Source: Thermoplasmata archaeon
Lineage (GTDB): Archaea; Thermoplasmatota; Thermoplasmata; UBA184
Direction: 5' to 3'
Assembly (NCBI GenBank): GCA_027314845.1
Contig: DAHVAA010000032.1
Span: forward strand, 1-11,745
Length of the DNA stretch: 11,745 nucleotides
Position numbers and translations under genes: made by a program. The notes under the pieces were generated by a model, which saw only the letters and a list, made by a program, of their open reading frames with translations, was not told where the DNA came from and did not search any database. Shown here in pieces: positions 6,183 through 11,745 of the stretch; position 1 is the stretch's first letter, and each line of letters opens with the position of its first letter.

Positions 6183-7139
6183 GTGAGTCGGTTCCGGATC
6201 TTCTTCGTGAGCGACCTTCACGGCTCCGAGGTCTGCTTTCGCAAGTTCCTCAACTCGGCCTCCGTTTACAAACCCGACCTCCTGATCTACGGGGGGGACA
6301 TCATGGGGAAGATCCTCCAGCCGATCTATCGGCAGGAGGGCGGTGGCTACCGATGGTTTCCGACCGCGGACCGCCATGAGGACTTCGGGGAGGAAGCGCT
6401 CAGCCAGGTTGAGCGCCGTATCGCCGACCAGGGCCGCTATGCGTTCCTGACGACCCCCACCGAGTGGGAGCATCGCCGCAAGGACCCGGCGGCCCTCGAG
6501 GCCCACTGCCGGGAGATCGGCCAGGAACGCGTCCGCCAGTGGTTGAAGCTGGTCGAGGAACGTCTTCTCCCGAAGAAGGTCCCCCTCGTGATGAACGTCG
6601 GGAACGACGACACCGACGGCATCCTCGAGATCCTTCGGCACGAGGCCCCCGCGAACGTGCTGGTCCCGGAGGGCCAGGTCGTCAGCTGCGGGCCGTACGA
6701 GATCTACGGATGCGGCTACGCGAACATGACCCCGTGGCACTGCCCCCGGGACCTCGAGGAGACCGACCTCCAGAAATTCCTCGACCGCACCTCCGGGCAG
6801 ATCGGGCAGCCGCGGCGTACGATCCTCGACATCCACGCTCCCCCGGCCGGAACGGGGCTCGACCTCGCCCCCGAGCTCGACGCGACGTTCAAGCCGAAAA
6901 CGGTCTCCGGGCAGATGCTCATGACCCACGTCGGTTCGACCTCGGTGCGGGGGCTGATCGAGGCGGTCCGCCCCGTCGTCAGCTTGCACGGGCACATTCA
7001 CGAGTCGATGGGCGTCGACCACGTGGCCGGCACCCCGGTCTACAATCCGGGGAGCGTCTACTTCAGCGGCACGCTCCAAGGACTGCTCCTCAATCTGGAC
7101 GGCGACCGGGTGATCGACCACCTGTTCGTCACGGGGTAA
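6183..7139 (+). CDS. Calcineurin-like metallophosphoesterase
   Basis: This is a cytoplasmic phosphohydrolase of 318 residues with a two-metal centre. The substrate is unknown; the family includes phosphodiesterases and phosphatases for nucleotides and proteins. Motifs appear in the family order: SDLHG (Asp11, His13), GGD (Asp39), GND (Asn141), DIHAPP (His218) and LHGHIHES (His269, His271). The NPGSVYFSG strand near the C-terminus is also typical. An insertion of about 90 residues between the GGD and GND motifs is mostly helical and charged. The segment IYGCGYANMTPWHCPRDLEE resembles the C-GxxNxTPW type seen in uncharacterised archaeal phosphoesterases. GTG at 6183 gives the N-terminus SRFRIFFVSDLHG and correct promoter spacing; an upstream GTG at 6171 would add four residues. 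The next gene starts 7 nt after the stop, so the two are very likely cotranscribed. Confidence 0.92.
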   Translation: MSRFRIFFVSDLHGSEVCFRKFLNSASVYKPDLLIYGGDIMGKILQPIYRQEGGGYRWFPTADRHEDFGEEALSQVERRIADQGRYAFLTTPTEWEHRRKDPAALEAHCREIGQERVRQWLKLVEERLLPKKVPLVMNVGNDDTDGILEILRHEAPANVLVPEGQVVSCGPYEIYGCGYANMTPWHCPRDLEETDLQKFLDRTSGQIGQPRRTILDIHAPPAGTGLDLAPELDATFKPKTVSGQMLMTHVGSTSVRGLIEAVRPVVSLHGHIHESMGVDHVAGTPVYNPGSVYFSGTLQGLLLNLDGDRVIDHLFVTG

Positions 7140-7146
7140 CCGAGCG

Positions 7147-7935
7147 GTGTCAGAAGTCCGCCTCGACGAGCACGCATTCCTGAACGAACTCGAGCAGATC
7201 GTCCACCGGGCGCACGACCGCGGGATCCCGCTTCGGGCGATCGGGAGCGTCGGGATCTATCACCGGATCCGGCACAGCCAACCCGCGCGCGGGATCTACC
7301 TCCACCGGCACGGCGTCGCGCACGACGGGACCCCGCGGTTCAAGGACCTCGACCTCGCAAGCCTGGAGAAGCACTCCGCGGGGATCTACAAGCTGTTCGT
7401 CAAGGAGCTCGGGTTCACCGAGGATCGCGAGACCAACGCGCTGTTCGGAATGTATCGGAACATCTACTTCCACCCCCACTTCACGATCGACGTCTTCTAC
7501 GACTCCCTGCGGTTCAGCCACGAGATCCCCCTCAAGCAGCGATTCCCCGACGGAATGACACTCGCACCCGAGGACCTCTTCCTCGGGAAGGCCCAGATCC
7601 ACCAGATCACGCCCCCGGACCTCGCCGACATCGCGGCGCTCCTCACGGCCATCCCCGTCGGGCACATGGACCGGGAGTATCTCACCGGCCTTCTCGGCGA
7701 GGACTGGGGGCTCTGGTACGACGCACGGGCGAACCTCGAGCACACGCTCCACCGCCTGAGTGAGTGGGCCCCGAACGACCGCGGGCTGACCCACGAGAAC
7801 CTATCGCTCGCGCGCGAGCGCGTACGGGAGTTCGTCGCCTTCCTCGATGCCCTCCCCAAGAGCCGCCGCTGGGAGAAGCGCGCGCAGAAAGGCACGCGCG
7901 AGCAGTGGTTCGAGGACGTCGACGAGGTCCGCTAA
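7147..7935 (+). CDS. Nucleotidyltransferase-fold protein of unknown function
   Basis: This 262-residue protein is probably a member of the minimal/AbiEii-like nucleotidyltransferase superfamily. AIGSVG (31-36) stands for the G-S motif of the fold, KDLDL (66-70) supplies the two-acidic motif, and TIDVF (113-117, Asp115) gives the third carboxylate. These are followed by TLAPEDLFLGKAQI and PPDLADIAALL, the typical downstream helices. The C-terminal third (GEDWGLWYDARANLEHTL and beyond) is helical and basic. The substrate is unknown: it may transfer a nucleotide to a protein, RNA or small molecule. No antitoxin-like partner is adjacent, so a toxin role is not supported. It starts with GTG 7 nt after the phosphoesterase stop and ends tail-to-tail with the ureohydrolase gene, their stop codons overlapping. 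Confidence 0.75.
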   Translation: MSEVRLDEHAFLNELEQIVHRAHDRGIPLRAIGSVGIYHRIRHSQPARGIYLHRHGVAHDGTPRFKDLDLASLEKHSAGIYKLFVKELGFTEDRETNALFGMYRNIYFHPHFTIDVFYDSLRFSHEIPLKQRFPDGMTLAPEDLFLGKAQIHQITPPDLADIAALLTAIPVGHMDREYLTGLLGEDWGLWYDARANLEHTLHRLSEWAPNDRGLTHENLSLARERVREFVAFLDALPKSRRWEKRAQKGTREQWFEDVDEVR

Positions 7936-8906
7936 CTCGGAGCCGGCGCCGACGGACCGGTGCTCGCCCTATGCCGTGCGGCCGCGCTGAGCCCCTCGTA
8001 GAGGACGGTCGCGGCGGTGAGCGCCGTCACCTGGCCGATATGGTCGTACTGAGGCGCGACCTCGACCACGTCGAACCCGACGATCTCGACCGCGTGCAGC
8101 GCTCGAAGGATCCGCACGAGCTCCCGGGTCGAGAGCCCGCCGGGCTCGGGCGTGCCGGTCCCGGGGGCGAACGCGGGGTCGAGGACGTCGATGTCGACCG
8201 AGACGTAGACCGGACCGCCCGAGAGCGCGCGAACGAGCGATTCGGCCACCGCCGCGGGACCTTCGAGCTCGACGTCCTCGGTCGTGAAGGTGCGGTCAAC
8301 GTACCGGGCGTTGTTCGTGACGTCCTCCGCGTTGTAGAGCGAGCTGCGGATCCCGACCTGGAAGACATGCCCCTTCTCGATCAGGCCCTCCTCGTACGCG
8401 CGTCGGACCCACGTTCCGTGAGTGTAGCGCTTGTCGCCCCAGTAGGTGTCCCACGTGTCGTAGTGGGCATCGAAGTGGAGGAGCCGAACGGGTCGGCCGG
8501 TCGCTGCCTTCTGCGCTCGGAGCACGGGCAGCGTGATCGAATGGTCCCCGCCCCCGATGAACGGCAGGACGCCGGCGCGGAAGATCGGCGTCATCCCCTC
8601 CTCGATGCGGCGGAACGTGTCGTCGAGGAACCCGGGCACCGGGTCGATGTCCCCGTAATCGACGGTGTCGAGGACCCGGAACGGGTAGACCTTCTGGAAC
8701 AGGTGGTACGACCTCAGGAGCCGCGAGTGGTTCCGGATCGCCGACGGACCTTCCCTCGCCCCGCTGCGAAAACTGGTCGCGTCGTCCCACGGGATCCCCA
8801 CGAACACGGAGCGCGCCCCGCCCAGGTCCCGCGTGAGCGGCAGGCGTGCGAACGACGCGACCTGGGCGAACCTCGGGGAGCGGCCCGGGTCCATCGGCTC
8901 GGTCAT
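7932..8906 (-). CDS. Agmatinase-family ureohydrolase
   Basis: This is a binuclear metal (usually Mn) hydrolase of the arginase/agmatinase superfamily that releases urea from a guanidino compound; cytoplasmic, 324 residues. All metal ligands are visible: GGGDHS (His122), HFDAHYDT (Asp146, His148, Asp150) and SVDIDVLDPAFAPGTG (Asp238, Asp240). The loops THGTWVRRAYEEGL and QVGIRSSLYN are typical of the agmatinase/guanidinobutyrase branch rather than arginase. The C-terminal ~20 residues are Ala/Pro/Ser-rich and variable. It starts with ATG 22 nt after the permease stop, so it is probably the second gene of that operon; a second ATG four codons later is possible. Agmatine (giving putrescine) is the default substrate, but guanidinobutyrate or guanidine are alternatives within the superfamily. 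Confidence 0.93.
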   Translation of the reverse strand: MTEPMDPGRSPRFAQVASFARLPLTRDLGGARSVFVGIPWDDATSFRSGAREGPSAIRNHSRLLRSYHLFQKVYPFRVLDTVDYGDIDPVPGFLDDTFRRIEEGMTPIFRAGVLPFIGGGDHSITLPVLRAQKAATGRPVRLLHFDAHYDTWDTYWGDKRYTHGTWVRRAYEEGLIEKGHVFQVGIRSSLYNAEDVTNNARYVDRTFTTEDVELEGPAAVAESLVRALSGGPVYVSVDIDVLDPAFAPGTGTPEPGGLSTRELVRILRALHAVEIVGFDVVEVAPQYDHIGQVTALTAATVLYEGLSAAARHRASTGPSAPAPS

Positions 8907-8928
8907 CGCCGAGGACCCCGGGCCCCGC

Positions 8929-10596
8929 CTAGTCCGGCGGGAGCTCCTTGAACGCCAGCCCGATGTCGATCCCCGAGCGCCTCAGGTGCCACCAGCGGGC
9001 CGCGTAGTACCAGACCGCGCTCAGGATGAGGATCAGGAGCACGGTGTAGTACCCGGTCTGTTGGTTTGATGCGGTGAACCCCGCCGCCGAGCCGAGGATC
9101 GGGAGCGTCGATACATAGTACGCCGACACCGCCGTCACGAGGAAGGAGACGATCCCTGCGAGGGCGTAGAACGGCTTCTTGTCCCGCAGGCCGAGTCGGG
9201 TGAGCGAGAGGGACGTGAGGGCGACCGAGATCATCGGCAGGAAGAACAGGAGGACGACGAACGGGCTGTAGTACGTGGAGTAGTCGTAGGTGACGAGCGG
9301 CATCAGGACCAGCCCGATCGCCGACAGGAGGACGATCCCGACGTACGGCGAGTGGGTCCGGCGGCTCACCGCGCTCATGAAGCGAGGGAATAGGCGGTCG
9401 AGGGAGAAACTGAGCGCGTACCGCGAGAAGATGTACAGCCCGAGGATGATCCAGAGGAGGTACCACGTGATCGACCCGAGGAAGATGATCCCGATCGTGA
9501 TGCTGTTGCCCCCCGCGGCGAGCATCGGGAGCGACGGCAGGCCGGGCGAGAACGGTACCGGCTGCGGAGCCCCCGGGAAGAACCACAGCGAGCTCGCCAT
9601 CACGCCGTTGAGGAAGTTCATCCCCACGACCTGCTCGAACACGAAGACGAGCGCGACCGAGAAGATCACGGCAAGGATGAACGAGACCGACATCCCCAGC
9701 CGGATCGAACGAGAACTACGGCGGAACTCTCCCGCAATGTAGTTAGGCGCGGTCGTGAACATGAAGTAGAACGCGAAGATCAACGGTACGAACAACAGCG
9801 TGTTCGTGACGCTCGAACCGTAGGCGCCGATGGACTGGCCGTACGCCGCGGTGTCGCTATAGTACGTCCCACCGTCCGGGCTCACGTAGCCCTGGTTCGC
9901 CATCAGATTGTTGATCGTGGTGATGAACGCGCCGTGCCCCATGAGGGCGAGCGCGCCGACGGACACGATCAGTCCGAGCAGCTCCAGGATCAGGAGCGCG
10001 GAGAAGATGTTGAACGCCCAGCGAGGCTTCAGCAGCACGTAAAGCAACATCACGACGATCGTGACGACCTCCCCGACCACGGCGACGTCCAGATTGTTGA
10101 GCGTCGGCAGGCCGTAGCTCAGCATGTTCCCCCAGTTGAGGAGGGTGGAATTGTTCACGATCGCTCCCCAGGCACCGAAACCGGGGCCGACCGAGAGCGT
10201 GACGAACCAGTATGGCAGGACGGCGGCGTAGATGATCACGTTCATCATCCGCGCCGCACCCGCGACGAAGCCAAAGTACGGATGGAGGAGGCGCGAAGCG
10301 TAGACGTACTCCCCGCCGGACCGCGGCATCTCGATGGCCATGATCGTGTAATTGATCACGATCGGGACCGCGATGAGCGCCGCAAGCAGCACCGAGTCCA
10401 TCAGGTTCGCGCCGGTGACGAACAGTAGGATCGTGAAGAACAGCCCGAAAGCCGGACCGGGGCCCAGCGAGATCAGATTGATCGCGAATGATTCGAACGC
10501 ACCGAGTTCCTTGACGAGCCCACTGGTCTTGCGGGCGAAGACGGTCCCCGTCGCGGTCGGCGGAACGCTGCCCGGCACGCTCGGTCCCCCACTCAT
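8929..10596 (-). CDS. APC-superfamily amino acid/polyamine permease
   Basis: This is a secondary transporter of the cell membrane, 555 residues with about 12 hydrophobic segments. Family marks are the unwound first helix with SLGPGPAFGLFF (about 43-54) and the loop EMPRSGGEYVYASR (89-102) after TM2. Others are FTTAPNYIAGEFRR (about 280-293) after TM6, SFSLDRLFPRFM (about 396-407), and the C-terminal LAFKELPPD common in archaeal members. A ~45-residue extracytoplasmic loop at about 215-260 is rich in Gly/Tyr/Ser/Asn. The substrate is not readable from sequence. The following ureohydrolase gene, 22 nt away, suggests agmatine, arginine or another guanidino compound. ATG at 10596 is the only ATG giving a full N-terminus; it overlaps by ATGA with the stop of a possible short upstream frame. 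GTG at 10578 is an alternative. Confidence 0.93.
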   Translation of the reverse strand: MSGGPSVPGSVPPTATGTVFARKTSGLVKELGAFESFAINLISLGPGPAFGLFFTILLFVTGANLMDSVLLAALIAVPIVINYTIMAIEMPRSGGEYVYASRLLHPYFGFVAGAARMMNVIIYAAVLPYWFVTLSVGPGFGAWGAIVNNSTLLNWGNMLSYGLPTLNNLDVAVVGEVVTIVVMLLYVLLKPRWAFNIFSALLILELLGLIVSVGALALMGHGAFITTINNLMANQGYVSPDGGTYYSDTAAYGQSIGAYGSSVTNTLLFVPLIFAFYFMFTTAPNYIAGEFRRSSRSIRLGMSVSFILAVIFSVALVFVFEQVVGMNFLNGVMASSLWFFPGAPQPVPFSPGLPSLPMLAAGGNSITIGIIFLGSITWYLLWIILGLYIFSRYALSFSLDRLFPRFMSAVSRRTHSPYVGIVLLSAIGLVLMPLVTYDYSTYYSPFVVLLFFLPMISVALTSLSLTRLGLRDKKPFYALAGIVSFLVTAVSAYYVSTLPILGSAAGFTASNQQTGYYTVLLILILSAVWYYAARWWHLRRSGIDIGLAFKELPPD

Positions 10597-10706
10597 CGTG
10601 TTTGCCTAATCCCGGCGGGCGGACGGGGGGTCGCGCGCACTCGCTCGGCCGGACCTCCCGCGGTTCGGACCGACCTCGAGGTCAACCCGGACCCAAAATC
10701 CCGCAC
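10593..10706 (-). CDS. Possible 37-codon upstream ORF (leader) of the permease
   Basis: A GTG at 10706 opens a frame of 37 codons whose TGA overlaps the permease ATG as ATGA, the geometry of translational coupling. The GTG lies 23 nt after the ATAAATA box at 10730-10736 on the same strand, matching the leaderless spacing used elsewhere in this window. The peptide is Arg-rich with no recognisable domain. A chance open frame is a real alternative in DNA this GC-rich. Confidence 0.25.
   Translation of the reverse strand: MRDFGSGLTSRSVRTAGGPAERVRATPRPPAGIRQTR
10606..10612 (-). promoter_or_regulatory. Second A/T-rich patch before the permease start
   Basis: GATTAGG on the minus strand lies only ~10 nt before the ATG at 10596, too close to serve as a TATA box for a leaderless start there. 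It would fit only a later start such as the GTG at 10578. Listed as an alternative to the box at 10730. Confidence 0.2.
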
Positions 10707-10729
10707 GGATTTGCTCTAAAGGACCGTGG

Positions 10730-10736
10730 TATTTAT
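10730..10736 (-). promoter_or_regulatory. TATA box on the permease strand
   Basis: The minus strand reads ACCCATAAATACC, the best TATA-box match in the window and similar to AACCCGTATAG of the GH15 and HTH_10 promoters. It would give a transcript starting near 10706, i.e. a leader of about 110 nt for the permease or a leaderless short ORF. The reverse reading TATTTAT could serve the plus strand, but no gene starts at a suitable distance. Confidence 0.5.
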
Positions 10737-10872
10737 GGGTGCCGAAACGCAAGATTGCGCGGCGCGCGGACGGGCGTTCCGGCACGTTCCACGGACTTAT
10801 CCCACGGTTTCTGGACGGGCCGATACGCCGCCTGCTCCGGCGCTCGCGCTTCAGGTCCGGAACGACCAAAGA

Positions 10873-10882
10873 GCATTAATGC
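10873..10882 (+). promoter_or_regulatory. TATA-like palindrome upstream of the aminotransferase
   Basis: GCATTAATGC is a perfect 10-bp palindrome with an A/T core. It lies ~28 nt before the ATG at 10910 and would place transcription start a few nt upstream of that ATG. No Shine-Dalgarno sequence is present. Confidence 0.45.
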
Positions 10883-10909
10883 CGGCGAGAATCGGCCGGC
10901 CCGACCACC

Positions 10910-11745
10910 ATGCCGAGCCGCCGGCGACACGCGCGATTGCCCCTTCGTATCCCCGATCCGCGCGTCAGCGAGCGGGTGCAGCGATTCCCCGAGTCGGTGA
11001 TCCGGGAGATGACCCGAATCGCCGACCTTCACGGCGCCGTGAATCTCGCGCAGGGTTTCCCGGACTTCGACCCGCCGAGCACGGTTCTCCGAGCGGCGCA
11101 GCGAGCGATCGGTTCCGGCGCGAACCAGTACTCGGTCACGTGGGGGACGCCGGGGCTTCGTGCGGCGATCGTGGCCAAGGCGCGGCGGTTCAACCGGATC
11201 GACGCGGACCCCGACCGGAACGTCGTAGTCACCTGCGGCGCGACCGAGGCGATGATGGCCGCCATGATCGCCCTCGTGGACCCGGGCGACGAGGTGATCG
11301 TCACCGAGCCGTTCTACGAGAACTACGGTCCGGACGCGATCGTGAGCGGCGCGACCACGCGGCTCGTGCCGCTCGAGGCGCCCGACTGGCATCTCGACGA
11401 GGAGCGGCTCAAACGGGCGTTCACTCCGAAGACCAAGGCGATCGTCGTCAACACGCCGAACAATCCGACCGGCCGGGTCTTTTCCGACCGGGAGCTCCGC
11501 CTTATCGCCGACCTCGCGGCCGACCACGACGTCGTCGCGATCACGGACGAGATCTACGAGCACATCGTCTACGACGGGGCGCGTCACCGCTCGCTCGCGT
11601 CGATCGGCTCGATGGCGGACCGCACGGTGACGATCAACGGCATTTCGAAGACCTACAGCGCCACCGGCTGGCGGGTCGGCTGGGCGATCGCACCCACGCC
11701 GCTAGCGGCCGCGATGCGGCGCGCCCACGACTTCCTCACCGTCTG
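10910..11745 (+). CDS. Class I/II pyridoxal-phosphate aminotransferase, cut by right window edge
   Basis: This is a cytoplasmic PLP-dependent transaminase of the aspartate/aromatic/alanine aminotransferase fold (fold type I). 278 residues are seen of a usual ~390-400. Visible motifs are NLAQGFPDFDPP (45-56), the NQYSVTWGTPGLR region (72-84), TCGATEAMMAA (108-118) and EPFYENY (133-139). The PLP-binding Asn is Asn185 in NTPNNPTG; Asp213 and Tyr216 lie in ITDEIYEH. The Schiff-base Lys247 is in ISKTYSATGWRVGW, with phosphate-binding Arg255. All expected residues up to the cut are intact. The first ~15 residues are basic and outside the conserved fold; ATG at 10910 is the first in-frame ATG after the TATA-like palindrome. 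The amino acid substrate cannot be named: members with this LAQGFPDF opening include aspartate, aromatic and methionine/glutamine transaminases. It is divergent from the permease gene. Confidence 0.94.
   Translation, partial: MPSRRRHARLPLRIPDPRVSERVQRFPESVIREMTRIADLHGAVNLAQGFPDFDPPSTVLRAAQRAIGSGANQYSVTWGTPGLRAAIVAKARRFNRIDADPDRNVVVTCGATEAMMAAMIALVDPGDEVIVTEPFYENYGPDAIVSGATTRLVPLEAPDWHLDEERLKRAFTPKTKAIVVNTPNNPTGRVFSDRELRLIADLAADHDVVAITDEIYEHIVYDGARHRSLASIGSMADRTVTINGISKTYSATGWRVGWAIAPTPLAAAMRRAHDFLTV

Larger units (their letters stand above)
10597..10909. other. Divergent intergenic region between permease and aminotransferase
   Basis: This 313-base stretch separates two divergent genes. It holds the TATA-like boxes at 10730-10736 (minus) and 10875-10880 (plus), a possible leader ORF on the minus strand, and no convincing gene on the plus strand. 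Open frames across it are Arg/Pro-rich and unlike real proteins. Confidence 0.55.

Noticed and set aside
6144..7121. 325-residue open frame on the minus strand
   Set aside because: It is antisense to the phosphoesterase, whose motifs are unmistakable; the composition is that of a mirror frame.
7147..7935. Nucleotidyltransferase as an AbiEii-type toxin
   Set aside because: No AbiEi-like antitoxin or small regulator is adjacent; the upstream partner is a phosphoesterase in the same operon.
7764..8951. 395-residue open frame on the plus strand
   Set aside because: It is antisense to the ureohydrolase gene, Arg/Glu/Pro-rich without domains, an artefact of GC-rich codon bias.

Overview
The window looks like chromosomal DNA of a GC-rich archaeon. 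Two things point to archaea. One protein carries a bacterio-opsin-activator type HTH_10 DNA-binding domain, which is essentially archaeal. Several genes also start about 22-23 nt after a TATA-like box and have no usable Shine-Dalgarno sequence, as expected for leaderless archaeal transcripts. A high-GC member of Thermoplasmatota would fit the gene mix (GH15 hydrolase, HTH_10 regulator, APC permease with a ureohydrolase), but this lineage guess is inference. There is no rRNA, tRNA, CRISPR array or transposase. The content is metabolism, transport and regulation.

Left part (1-3037): a GH15 glucoamylase/trehalase-family gene on the minus strand runs off the left edge. About 340 bases of hairpin-rich DNA follow with no recognised gene, then a possible 93-residue protein on the minus strand. 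A divergent control region then leads to an HTH_10 transcription regulator on the plus strand. The GH15 and HTH_10 genes share an identical 11-nt promoter box at an identical 22-nt distance from their start codons. The HTH_10 promoter also has a perfect 18-bp palindrome directly upstream of the box.

Middle part (3106-7935, plus strand): a large NAD(P)-type malic enzyme; a six-helix ion-channel-like membrane protein with a C-terminal RCK/TrkA-N domain and an unusual selectivity-filter sequence; then a tight pair of a calcineurin-type metallophosphoesterase and a nucleotidyltransferase-fold protein, 7 nt apart. The pair is preceded by an intergenic region with tandem repeats and inverted repeats.

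Right part (7932-10596, minus strand): an APC-family amino acid/polyamine permease followed 22 nt later by an agmatinase-family ureohydrolase, probably one operon for uptake and hydrolysis of a guanidino compound. The ureohydrolase meets the nucleotidyltransferase gene tail to tail, with overlapping stop codons. A divergent intergenic region of 313 bases separates the permease from a class I aminotransferase (plus strand) that is cut by the right edge.

Nothing here is a defence island or mobile element. The points most worth following are the regulatory architecture (shared promoter box, palindromic operator, inverted repeat at a second promoter), the odd channel filter, and the uncharacterised phosphoesterase-nucleotidyltransferase couplet.
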